Position numbers and translations under genes: made by a program | Shown here: positions 56,195 to 64,000 of the stretch, piece by piece | How the letters are laid out: every line of letters starts with the position of its first letter | Position numbering within the stretch: the stretch's first letter is position 1 | Notes under the pieces: generated by a model | Database searches by the model: none | The model's input: the letters and a program-made list of their open reading frames with translations, nothing else | Told to the model about the DNA's origin: nothing | Assembly: GCF_000427965.1 (NCBI RefSeq) | Contig: NZ_ATZA01000014.1 | Span: forward strand, 38,927-102,926 | Length of the DNA stretch: 64,000 nt | Direction of reading: 5' to 3' | DNA from: Olivibacter sitiensis DSM 17696 | GTDB taxonomy: Bacteria; Bacteroidota; Bacteroidia; Sphingobacteriales; Sphingobacteriaceae

Positions 56195-57498
56195 AATTGG
56201 TCAACAAATTCATCCTGTGGTTCGTGGCCATTATCTTGCTGACTACGCCAATTAGCATGTATATTACCTTTCACACCATCAGGCAACGAATAGATCGTTC
56301 GGAAACTGAGCGGCTCGAGCAGGTGAACAATGAAGTGGCAGAACAATTGAAATTGGGGCGCGAGCCCGACAAGTATTCTCAGGGTAGACCCATCCACATA
56401 GAAGAGATAGATACCATTGGCTTGAGCGAGGTCGTGCACAAGGCATCGGAGAAGCAAACACCAGAACAGGAGAGTATGGTGCTGCTGGTATCTTATTACC
56501 CCATTGGAGATAAGGTTTACAAGATATCTTCTTATAACTATGTGACAAAAGCTGACCAGTTGTTCAGCGGTATGTTGTATGCCGCAACGGTCAAGCTATT
56601 GTTAATTGTGGCGATCCTTATACTCACCGTGACTATACTCTCAAAGTATATCTTGCATCCGTTCAAGGAAACGCTATCGGTGATACAAAACTTTGATATC
56701 CGTAACAAAGAACCCGCGATGCTATTTTCAAAGACGAGCACCAAGGAGTTTGCCGAGTTGCAATCGTTCGTTTCATCCATGATTATAAGGGCAAAAAAAG
56801 AGTATGCTTCTATAAAGGAATTCGGTGAGAATGCCTCACATGAGCTTCAGACACCATTGGCGATCATCAGAAATAAATTGGAGTTACTTGCAAATACCGA
56901 TATCGGGATCAAGCAGGCCGAACTTATTGCCGATATGCAACGCGCGGTGGAGACGCTTTCTCGCATCAACCATTCCTTGTTGCTCCTCACCAAACTTGAG
57001 AATAAGGAATTTCCTAACAGTGAACAAATTGATTTCTCAGATAGGTGCGAGACGATCATCGATACTCTGGAAGACGGTATTTACTTGAATGAGCTACGCT
57101 TAGAGAAACACATAGAAGCAAATGTGCCTGTTTCCATCCATCCAGCGCTGGCAGATATGTTGCTGAATAACCTGATTGGCAATGCCATCAAACACAATAT
57201 TGAGGGCGGATGGGTGCATATTATGTTGGACCAGCATAGTCTTTGCGTACGCAACGCGGGTGTAGAACCGAAAGTGGCTACCCATGTATTGTTCCATCGT
57301 TTTAAAAAAGGCAATCAGAGCAATGAGGGCATTGGCCTTGGTTTGGCTATAGTGAAGCAAATCTGTGATTTGAATGGCTTTGATGTGTCTTATCATTACC
57401 AGAATGGCGAGCATACGGTAAGAATACTTTTTTATGGAAGCAGAGGTTACAAAAATGAGTTTCCACCAGAGATTAGGCCCGATATGGAAAACGTTTGA
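56191..57498 (+). CDS. Sensor histidine kinase
   Basis: A 435-residue inner-membrane kinase. Two membrane segments (about 8-28 and 128-152) flank a small periplasmic domain of about 100 residues with no recognisable fold. The dimerisation domain carries H217 in FGENASHELQTPLAII, and the ATPase domain has LLNNLIGNAIKHN (N box) and GIGLGLAIVKQI (G box). It pairs with the upstream response regulator and precedes the TolC-RND-adaptor genes. Confidence 0.93.
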   Translation: MKLVNKFILWFVAIILLTTPISMYITFHTIRQRIDRSETERLEQVNNEVAEQLKLGREPDKYSQGRPIHIEEIDTIGLSEVVHKASEKQTPEQESMVLLVSYYPIGDKVYKISSYNYVTKADQLFSGMLYAATVKLLLIVAILILTVTILSKYILHPFKETLSVIQNFDIRNKEPAMLFSKTSTKEFAELQSFVSSMIIRAKKEYASIKEFGENASHELQTPLAIIRNKLELLANTDIGIKQAELIADMQRAVETLSRINHSLLLLTKLENKEFPNSEQIDFSDRCETIIDTLEDGIYLNELRLEKHIEANVPVSIHPALADMLLNNLIGNAIKHNIEGGWVHIMLDQHSLCVRNAGVEPKVATHVLFHRFKKGNQSNEGIGLGLAIVKQICDLNGFDVSYHYQNGEHTVRILFYGSRGYKNEFPPEIRPDMENV

Positions 57499-57631
57499 GC
57501 CATCATATCGTTTGTGACGAATATTTTACCTAAGGAGGCCAAAATCTTCAAGTTTTCTTCAAAATTGACTCCTTCCTTTACAAAGGATACTATAAACGAA
57601 TCATTCTTTTGTGAAATTAATACTGAAAGAA

Positions 57632-59020
57632 GTGAAGAAATACGCCTTGGCCCTGTTGTACCTGCACTGCTGTTTCCATTGCCTTCACGCACAACGAAAA
57701 CTCCCCTTGAGAGAAGCGATTGACCTAGCCGTTGATAATTATGGTGTTATTAAGGCAAAGGCGAGCTATAGGCAAGCTTCAGGTGAAAGCGTTAAGCAGG
57801 CCATAAAAGATTATTTCCCCAATGTTGTAATTGCGGCTCAACAAGACTATGGTACCATAAATGGTCAAAATGGTCCCTTATATGGTTTTGGGGGCTATGG
57901 AGTTGCGAGTTCTGGCCTTCCTTTGTCCAATCAGAACTGGAATGCGGCATTTGGGGCACTTTACCTTGCCAATGTCAACTGGGATGTCTTTGCTTTTGGC
58001 AGAGCCCGTGAAAAGATAGAAGTTGCCAAAAGACAAATGAGCAGGGACAGCACCGACTGGCAGCAGGAAATATTTCAGCATAAAGTAAAGGTTACGGCAG
58101 CCTATCTCAATTTGGCGGCTGCCCAGAAATTAACGGAATCTTATCGTAAAAATTTAAATCGGGCGGATACATTTAGAAGGACGGTGGTAGTGCGCAGCCT
58201 CAATGGACTCAATGCAGGAGTAGACTCTTCGCAAGCCAATGCGGAGGTATCCAATGCCAAAATAGCGCTCACTAAGGCCCTCGATTTCGAACAGGAACAA
58301 AGCAATAAATTGATTCAATTGCTAGGTACAAATGAAACTTTATTGGAATTGGATACGTTTTTTGTTTCTCGGTTGCCTAGGGAATTGTTGGATAATGTTG
58401 CCACATCGGTTGATGGCCACCCGCTCTTGCAATGGTATCAAAGCAGGATAAACCTAAGTGACGAACAAAGCAAGTATTATAATACGTTCAAGTATCCCAC
58501 GGTTTCTATTTTTGGCGTGTTTCAGGGTAGGGGCTCTGGTTTCTACAGTAACTATGCTACTGATCAATCGGCCTTTACGAGCAATTATTTTGATGGCATA
58601 TCTCCAGACCGCATGAACTATTTGCTGGGCGTGGGGATCAGCTGGAACCTTACTCAGCCATTTAGAATGAGGCATCAGGTAAGGGCGCAAAATCTTATCA
58701 GCCGAGGCCTGGCTGCTGAATATGAAATGACGCAGCAGCAGTTAAATGCACAGTTGGTGCTTGCCAATCAGAAACTGAAGAATGCACTGGACAATTATTT
58801 GGAGGCCCCAGTTCAGGTAAAGGCGGCGTCGGATACTTATTTGCAACGGTCGGTGCTTTACAAAAATGGACTTACCAATCTGGTCGATGTGACGCAAGCG
58901 CTCTATCTGCTTATCAGGGCGGAAACCGATCGGGATATAGCCTACAACAATGTATGGCAAGCGCTTTTATTAAAAGCCGCTGCCTCTGGAGATTTTGATT
59001 TGTTTCTGGAGGAAATATAA
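57632..59020 (+). CDS. TolC-family outer-membrane efflux protein
   Basis: A 462-residue outer-membrane channel. GTG 57632 gives MKKYALALLYLHCCFHCLHA, a good signal peptide; GTG 57611 would add seven residues. The two repeated OEP domains are visible as long heptad helices with LREAIDLAVDNYGVIKAKA in the first and AEYEMTQQQLNAQLVLANQK in the second. The C-terminal YKNGLTNLVDVTQALYLLIR is typical. It is followed 29 bases later by the RND pump, and precedes rather than follows the pump and adaptor, which is less usual. Confidence 0.86.
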   Translation: MKKYALALLYLHCCFHCLHAQRKLPLREAIDLAVDNYGVIKAKASYRQASGESVKQAIKDYFPNVVIAAQQDYGTINGQNGPLYGFGGYGVASSGLPLSNQNWNAAFGALYLANVNWDVFAFGRAREKIEVAKRQMSRDSTDWQQEIFQHKVKVTAAYLNLAAAQKLTESYRKNLNRADTFRRTVVVRSLNGLNAGVDSSQANAEVSNAKIALTKALDFEQEQSNKLIQLLGTNETLLELDTFFVSRLPRELLDNVATSVDGHPLLQWYQSRINLSDEQSKYYNTFKYPTVSIFGVFQGRGSGFYSNYATDQSAFTSNYFDGISPDRMNYLLGVGISWNLTQPFRMRHQVRAQNLISRGLAAEYEMTQQQLNAQLVLANQKLKNALDNYLEAPVQVKAASDTYLQRSVLYKNGLTNLVDVTQALYLLIRAETDRDIAYNNVWQALLLKAAASGDFDLFLEEI

Positions 59021-59049
59021 ATTACTGAAAGCCCAAATAATTAAATGAA

Positions 59050-62000
59050 ATGAATCTGATTCGATTTGCACTACGTAAGCCCATCACGATAATGGTTATG
59101 GTGGCAGGTCTTTTCTTCTTTGGCATAAAGGCAATTACATCCATTAAGATTGATATTTTTCCCAGATTGGATTTGCCCGTGATTTATATTGCACATCCTT
59201 TTGGAGGATATACACCTACGCAAATGGAAGCGTTTTTTGGCAAGCAATATGTTAACGTACTGCTATTCGTAAACGGAATCCAAAGTATAGAAACGAAGAA
59301 CATTCAGGGGCTCACGTTGATGAAGGTCAACTTTTATCCCGGGACGGATATGGCGCAAGCCGCCGCTGAGCTGAGCGCCTATTGTAATCGTATTCAGGCT
59401 GTATTCCCACCAGGGTCACAACCACCATTCATCATGCGTTTTGATGCATCTACACTTCCGGTAGGACAATTGGTGTTGCGAAGTGACAAGAGGAGTAACA
59501 ATGAATTGCTGGATATGGCCAATCAATATGTGAGATCAACTTTCACTTCCATTCCCGGCCTAGTGGCTTCGCCTCCTTTTGGAGGCAATGTGAGAACCGT
59601 CGTTATAAAGGTTGATCCCACCATGTTGCGTTCGCATAATATGACGCCCGATCAAATTGTGAATGCCATTGCAGTGAACAATCAGACTACGCCGTCTGGA
59701 AATGTACGTATTGGAGATAACAACTACTTGACTCCTGTCAATACGACTATAAAACAAGTGAAAGATTTTGAAGATATCCCCTTGTTTAAAGACGGCGTGC
59801 AAAATCTCTATCTGAGGGATGTGGCTACGGTGGAAGATGGAGCCGATATTACTTCCGGATATGCACTTGTCAACGGAAAGCGATCGGTATATCTCAGTAT
59901 TGCAAAAAGTGCAGATGCTTCTACTTGGGAGGTAGTGAACAATTTAAAAAAAGCTATTCCCAGGATACAAAATACGCTTCCGGAGGATGTACAGTTGAGC
60001 TATGAGTTTGATCAATCCACTTATGTAGCTAATAGTGTAAAAAGCCTTATCACGGAAGGGGCGATAGGGGCAATATTGACCGGATTAATGGTCATTCTGT
60101 TTCTGGGTGATTTGCGCGGTGCTCTCATCGTGATCTTAACTATACCTACCTCTATTATTTCCAGTGTACTTTTCCTCAATTTATTTGGCCAGACTATCAA
60201 TATTATGACGTTAAGCGGCCTGGCATTGGCCATAGGCATATTGGTAGATGAAAGTACCGTTACTATCGAAAATATACACCAGCACATGGATATGGGTAAG
60301 CCCAAGGCATTGGCCATCTGGGATGCTTGTAAGGAAATTGCCTTTCCGAAACTGTTGATCTTGTTCTGTATTCTGGCCGTATTTGCGCCAGCGTTTACGA
60401 TGGGGGGTATTCCGGGTTCCTTGTTTTTGCCACTTGCCTTGGCCATAGGGTTTAGCATGGTCGTTTCTTATTTCCTAGCACAAACCTTTGTACCGGTAAT
60501 GGCCAATTGGATTATGAAGGTGAAGCATCATAAGCGCGATGATGGCAACTTGATGAGCGATGCCGAGGAGTACAAGCTGGCTGGTTTGGAAGAAGATGCA
60601 GCGCATCAGAAGATAGTATCTGCCAATGAATTGGATATGAACCACGATGGTAAAATCAGTTTCTTCGAAAAGTTACGTGGTCGGTATCTACGTTTTATTG
60701 ACAGGATTATGGTATACCGAAAACCAATTGTATTGCTATATCTGGCTTTTGTTGGCACTATAGCCTTTTTTCTATTCCAAACCATTGGGAGAGATGTATT
60801 GCCAAAGGTAAATGGGGAGCAGTTTCAGGTAAGGATCCGTGAGCCCCAGGGTACCAGAATAGAGCGAACAGAAGCAAAGACCATATCGGTTCTCAATGCT
60901 ATTGCCGATGTTGTAGGAAAAGAAAATGTCTCCCTTACATCCGCTTATGTAGGTACCCATCCACAGCAATTTGCAGTAAGCCCCATATTCCTTTGGATGG
61001 CTGGCCCTCAAGAGGCCGTGATACAGGTGTCTTTGCGGGAAGGGTATCACGTCGATTTAGATAAGCTTAAGGATGGGATAAGAACGAAGGTAAGTCAGCT
61101 TGCGCCAGAGATGGAGCTGTCTTTCGAGCCAATTGAATTGACGGATAAGATTCTAAGTCAGGGATCTCCTACGCCTATAGAAGTTGCTTTTTCAGGAAGG
61201 GACAAGAAACAGAATATTGTGTATGCGAAAAAGCTGATGCATGAGTTGAACAAGATTTCCTATTTGAGGGATATACAGATAGCGCAGTCTACGGAATACC
61301 CTTCTATCAACGTGGAAGTAGACCGCATACGGGCTGCGCAGCTGGGTGTAGACATGAGAGATATTTCACGTTCGTTGATCGCGTCAACATCATCTTCTCG
61401 GTATACGGAAAAAAACATGTGGACGGATTTGAATATGAACTACCCCTATAGTGTTCAGGTACAGGTTCCTGAATACCAAATGGGCAGTGTGGACGAGCTG
61501 GGGGAGATACCTTTGTTGCCCAATACAAGTCGTCCTGTTCTGAGCGACGTAGCTACTATTCGTCCATCTACGGAATATGGGGAGAACGACAATATAGGAG
61601 CATTGCCAACCCTTTCCGTAACGGCCAACTTGAATGACGTAGATTTGGGTACGGCGAAAGAAGGTGTTCAGAAAGCTATAAAGGCCTTAGGGGAGCTCCC
61701 TCGGGGCATTACGATAGAAACAAAAGGACTGACTAATACACTGGACGAAACTATGGGCAGCCTGGAATCGGGATTAATTATAGCCATTGTGGTGATATTC
61801 CTCATGTTGGCGGCCAATTTTCAGTCGTTTAAAGTTTCTGCTATTGTACTGGCTACCGTACCTTCTGTCGTATTGGGTTCTTTGTTGTTATTGATGCTTT
61901 GTGGCTCCACGTTGAACTTACAGTCGTACATGGGAATGATCATGTCCGTGGGAGTTTCTATATCCAATGCCGTGTTGTTGATAACCAATGCGGAAGAAAT

Positions 62001-62316
62001 TCGCCTGCAAACGAATGATGCCTTGTCTGCCGCCAAGCAAGCAGCAGCCTTACGACTAAGGCCGATCTTAATGACAGCTTTGGCAATGGTTGTGGGAATG
62101 ATTCCTATGGCCAGTGGGCTTGGCGAAGCAGGGGATCAGTCTTCCCCTTTGGGAAGAGCCGTGATAGGGGGGCTGATCGCTTCAACATTCGCGGCACTGT
62201 TTATCTTGCCTTTGGTTTTTGGATGGGGGCAAAAAAATGCTGGCATTCAAAGTGTCTCCCTTGATCCAGAAGATCCGGAAAGTGTTCATTTTATAGAAGA
62301 TTTAGAAAACAAATAA
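59050..62316 (+). CDS. RND efflux pump (inner-membrane permease) with EF-hand-like loop
   Basis: A 1088-residue antiporter with 12 membrane segments in two halves. ITIMVMVAGLFFFGIKAITS and DIFPRLDLPVIYIAHPFGGYTP start it; the TM4 block GLALAIGILVDESTVTIEN has one Asp where HAE1 pumps have two. A central cytoplasmic stretch (about 500-550) between the TM6-TM7 halves carries residues 529-540, DMNHDGKISFFE, a canonical EF-hand calcium loop, after a charged segment SDAEEYKLAGLEEDAAHQ. The second half repeats the fold, with LGEAGDQSSPLGRAVIGGLI. The substrate is unknown. It is translated with TolC and adaptor genes. Confidence 0.92.
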   Translation: MNLIRFALRKPITIMVMVAGLFFFGIKAITSIKIDIFPRLDLPVIYIAHPFGGYTPTQMEAFFGKQYVNVLLFVNGIQSIETKNIQGLTLMKVNFYPGTDMAQAAAELSAYCNRIQAVFPPGSQPPFIMRFDASTLPVGQLVLRSDKRSNNELLDMANQYVRSTFTSIPGLVASPPFGGNVRTVVIKVDPTMLRSHNMTPDQIVNAIAVNNQTTPSGNVRIGDNNYLTPVNTTIKQVKDFEDIPLFKDGVQNLYLRDVATVEDGADITSGYALVNGKRSVYLSIAKSADASTWEVVNNLKKAIPRIQNTLPEDVQLSYEFDQSTYVANSVKSLITEGAIGAILTGLMVILFLGDLRGALIVILTIPTSIISSVLFLNLFGQTINIMTLSGLALAIGILVDESTVTIENIHQHMDMGKPKALAIWDACKEIAFPKLLILFCILAVFAPAFTMGGIPGSLFLPLALAIGFSMVVSYFLAQTFVPVMANWIMKVKHHKRDDGNLMSDAEEYKLAGLEEDAAHQKIVSANELDMNHDGKISFFEKLRGRYLRFIDRIMVYRKPIVLLYLAFVGTIAFFLFQTIGRDVLPKVNGEQFQVRIREPQGTRIERTEAKTISVLNAIADVVGKENVSLTSAYVGTHPQQFAVSPIFLWMAGPQEAVIQVSLREGYHVDLDKLKDGIRTKVSQLAPEMELSFEPIELTDKILSQGSPTPIEVAFSGRDKKQNIVYAKKLMHELNKISYLRDIQIAQSTEYPSINVEVDRIRAAQLGVDMRDISRSLIASTSSSRYTEKNMWTDLNMNYPYSVQVQVPEYQMGSVDELGEIPLLPNTSRPVLSDVATIRPSTEYGENDNIGALPTLSVTANLNDVDLGTAKEGVQKAIKALGELPRGITIETKGLTNTLDETMGSLESGLIIAIVVIFLMLAANFQSFKVSAIVLATVPSVVLGSLLLLMLCGSTLNLQSYMGMIMSVGVSISNAVLLITNAEEIRLQTNDALSAAKQAAALRLRPILMTALAMVVGMIPMASGLGEAGDQSSPLGRAVIGGLIASTFAALFILPLVFGWGQKNAGIQSVSLDPEDPESVHFIEDLENK
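60634..60669 (+). other. EF-hand loop in the RND pump
   Basis: Codons 529-540 spell DMNHDGKISFFE, with Asp1, Asn3, Asp5, Gly6, Ile8, Ser9 and Glu12, the ligand pattern of a canonical calcium-binding EF-hand. Flanking residues are compatible with helices. Only one loop is present. Confidence 0.6.
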
Positions 62317-62327
62317 TACTGAAAGCT

Positions 62328-63467
62328 ATGAATAAAGCTAATGCTCATCACCATTGGACTCGCTGGAATGTGCTGCTGATGTCCTTTGTGGTAATTATTA
62401 TCAGTGCCTGTCATTCGTCTGGCAATGATGGTGAGGAAAAGGTACAGGAAGAAAGTGGTCGGCCATTACGGCAAGCTTTCAGGCTGGAGAAAGGAGATTT
62501 GAATACCTCTTTTCGAATACCAGGCGAGCTAATGGCCTTTCAGCAGGTAGATATTTATGCAAAGGTTAATTCTTTTGTTAAAAAGCTTTATGTCGATGTA
62601 GGCAGTGAAGTGCAGCAAGGTCAATTGCTTGCTACGATGGAAGCCCCAGAGTTGAATTCGCAATTAGCCGGGGCTGAATCGCGCTTGAAATCTCAAGAGG
62701 CGGTTTATTTAGCCAGCAAGGCGACCTATGAACGTTTGCTCGAAACGAGCAAAACCCCAGGGACGATTTCACAAAATGACTTAGATATAGCCTTGTCCAA
62801 ACAGAAATCAGACTTTGCACAATTCAATGCCGCTGAAGCAAGTTATAGGGAAATAAAGGACAATATGGGCTATCTGGAGATTAGGGCGCCATTTAGTGGG
62901 ATAATTAGTGCTAGGAATGTGAGTTCTGGTGCTTATGTTGGTCCATCAGGGAAAGGATCCGACCTGCCTATATTTACCTTACAGCAGCAAAATAAACTAC
63001 GGCTAGTAGTAACCGTACCCGAAGTCTATACCTCTTATTTGCACCGCGATGCGGAGGTGTCGTTCCGCGTAAAGGCAAAACCCAATCAAGTATTCAAGGC
63101 ACAGGTAAGCAGGATGGCTGGAGCCTTGGATAGCCGTCTAAGGTCGCAACGAGTCGAAATGGATGTAGACAATCAAAGCAAAGTGTTGTTGCCAGGTATG
63201 ATCGCCGAGGTAGATATTCCTTTAAAAGGTGCCGAAAGGAATTTTGTTGTGCCAAGCACGGCTGTTCTAAATTCTACGCAAGGTTTATTTGTGGTGAAAG
63301 TTGTCAATAATAAGGCAGTATGGGTTCCAATCTCTCTGGGACGTAGCGCTGATGGTAAGTCTGAGGTGTTTGGTGAGCTTCAAGAAAATGATCATTTATT
63401 ATCTGTTGCGACAGAAGAGGTTCGGAATGATGATGATTTAGGTCAATTGGAAATAGTTGGTAATTGA
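62328..63467 (+). CDS. RND periplasmic adaptor (membrane fusion protein), lipoprotein
   Basis: A 379-residue protein that links pump and TolC in the periplasm. The signal peptide ends with the lipobox IISAC, so Cys28 is probably lipidated. LEKGDLNTSFRIPGELMAFQ, DIYAKVNSFVKKLYVDVG and the lipoyl half EVQQGQLLATMEAPELNSQL match the family, followed by a helical hairpin and a beta-barrel (QVSRMAGALDSRLRSQRVEM). It is 11 bases after the pump gene and last in the operon. Confidence 0.93.
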   Translation: MNKANAHHHWTRWNVLLMSFVVIIISACHSSGNDGEEKVQEESGRPLRQAFRLEKGDLNTSFRIPGELMAFQQVDIYAKVNSFVKKLYVDVGSEVQQGQLLATMEAPELNSQLAGAESRLKSQEAVYLASKATYERLLETSKTPGTISQNDLDIALSKQKSDFAQFNAAEASYREIKDNMGYLEIRAPFSGIISARNVSSGAYVGPSGKGSDLPIFTLQQQNKLRLVVTVPEVYTSYLHRDAEVSFRVKAKPNQVFKAQVSRMAGALDSRLRSQRVEMDVDNQSKVLLPGMIAEVDIPLKGAERNFVVPSTAVLNSTQGLFVVKVVNNKAVWVPISLGRSADGKSEVFGELQENDHLLSVATEEVRNDDDLGQLEIVGN

Positions 63468-63532
63468 CTTAAATTTTTTCGATCAGACAATCAATGCGTT
63501 AGGTTTTTTTTGAAAAAAAAGGGTGTTTGTGG

Positions 63533-63563
63533 TTTGGAAAGGGGGATATAGTTTCTACCTTTG
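63533..63563 (+). promoter_or_regulatory. rRNA operon promoter P1
   Basis: TTTG (63533-63536), a 19-base spacer and TACCTTTG (63556-63563). It lies about 340 bases upstream of 16S. Confidence 0.82.
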
Positions 63564-63666
63564 CACTCCGCAAACGAGGGGATGCGGTGGTTTTTTGAGG
63601 TCTTGAGGGGTGTTTTATCGGGGTGCGGGGTGCATGGGAGGTGCCTGGAAAAAAAGCGAGAAAACA

Positions 63667-63698
63667 TTTGGAAAGACGGAGCGAAGGTCTTACCTTTG
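63667..63698 (+). promoter_or_regulatory. rRNA operon promoter P2
   Basis: TTTG (63667-63670), a 20-base spacer and TACCTTTG (63691-63698). Both elements repeat those of P1, including the flanking TTTGGAAAG and TACCTTTGCA, 134 bases downstream. Confidence 0.86.
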
Positions 63699-63780
63699 CA
63701 GCCCCGAAAGGGGGAAAGGGATACGAGGGGCTTGCGCCCCGGAGATCTGCCAGGCCGAAGCGCGAAGCGGGGGCAAAGAG

Positions 63781-63793
63781 GTTCTTTGAAAAT
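63781..63793 (+). promoter_or_regulatory. boxA-like antitermination element
   Basis: GTTCTTTGAAAAT at 63781-63793 resembles rRNA boxA sites (TGCTCTTTAAAAAT-like) and lies between P2 and 16S, where antitermination signals normally sit. Confidence 0.45.
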
Positions 63794-63820
63794 ACAGGTT
63801 GGAATAGACAGAGCAGCGGT

Positions 63821-63869
63821 ACCCGGGAGGGCCGGCGGGCGTCCACGGGCGTCCTTCGGTCCTCCGGGT
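63821..63869 (+). other. G+C-rich 16S leader stem
   Basis: ACCCGGGAGG (63821-63830) pairs with CCTCCGGGT (63861-63869), with one bulged G. The region lies just before mature 16S and could be a processing structure. The two GGGCGTCC copies are in its loop. Confidence 0.45.
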
Positions 63870-63899
63870 GCCCGGAAGATACAATTAAGAGAAACAATT

Positions 63900-64000
<101 letters not shown>

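Larger units (their letters stand above)
63468..63899 (+). other. Ribosomal RNA operon leader region
   Basis: This 432-base region has no protein gene. It holds two promoters, a boxA-like element, a G+C-rich hairpin region and two direct copies of GGGCGTCC (63837-63844 and 63847-63854). Frames found here on both strands are arginine/proline-rich and have no ribosome-binding site, so they are not genes. Confidence 0.8.

Overview
The window comes from a member of the Bacteroidota, most likely family Sphingobacteriaceae. The evidence is the start of a 16S rRNA gene at the right edge with a sphingobacterial 5' sequence, gliding-type GldF/GldG sequences, a CarboxypepD_reg-type outer-membrane receptor, zinc-free forms of L36 and S14, and several promoters of the Bacteroidota type TTTG-N18-20-TAnnTTTG. 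Genus and species cannot be settled from the sequence alone. No prophage, insertion sequence, CRISPR array or tRNA gene was recognised, so this looks like a core chromosomal segment.

Layout. 1-2.0 kb: end of a hexuronate catabolism locus (altronate dehydratase, uronate isomerase). 2.1-4.5 kb: a fused GldF-GldG ABC transport protein. 4.6-8.6 kb: ornithine aminotransferase, a convergent acetate/succinyl-CoA transferase and an AraC-type regulator. 8.7-10.5 kb: DNA polymerase sliding clamp and a DedA membrane protein. 10.5-25.9 kb: one long ribosomal-protein super-operon from rplC to rplQ, including secY, map, infA and rpoA, started by a near-perfect promoter and closed by a strong terminator. 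rpsJ is missing from its usual first place, and several intergenic gaps hold long, perfectly paired hairpins. 25.9-29.2 kb: a methyltransferase and dnaK, the latter with a sigma-54-like element and nested inverted repeats upstream.

29.2-33.7 kb holds an outer-membrane receptor, a bestrophin-like channel and a tandem universal stress protein. 33.8-40.3 kb is a glycerol locus: glpD, glpK and glpF, followed by an exported calcineurin-type phosphoesterase and an exported glycerophosphodiester phosphodiesterase. Together they could release glycerol phosphate from phospholipid head groups, import glycerol, phosphorylate it and oxidise it. 41.4-42.6 kb is a DASH-like cryptochrome. 42.9-54.8 kb holds the three parts of 2-oxoglutarate dehydrogenase: sucA and sucB are adjacent (sucB with a duplicated lipoyl domain) and lpd lies about 6 kb away. 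Between them are a GtrA/glycosyltransferase/outer-membrane-protein trio, a GSGD-repeat surface protein, an acyltransferase-like protein and a lipoprotein azurin.

55-63.5 kb holds a thioesterase, a response regulator/histidine kinase pair, and a tripartite efflux system ordered TolC, RND pump, lipoprotein adaptor. The RND pump carries a canonical EF-hand loop in its central cytoplasmic segment. The last 500 bases are a ribosomal RNA leader with two near-identical tandem promoters, followed by the first 101 bases of 16S rRNA.

No clearly new multi-gene system is visible. The observations most worth following are the EF-hand in the RND pump, the dnaK control region, the hairpins inside the ribosomal operon, the duplicated lipoyl domain, and the dyad upstream of lpd.
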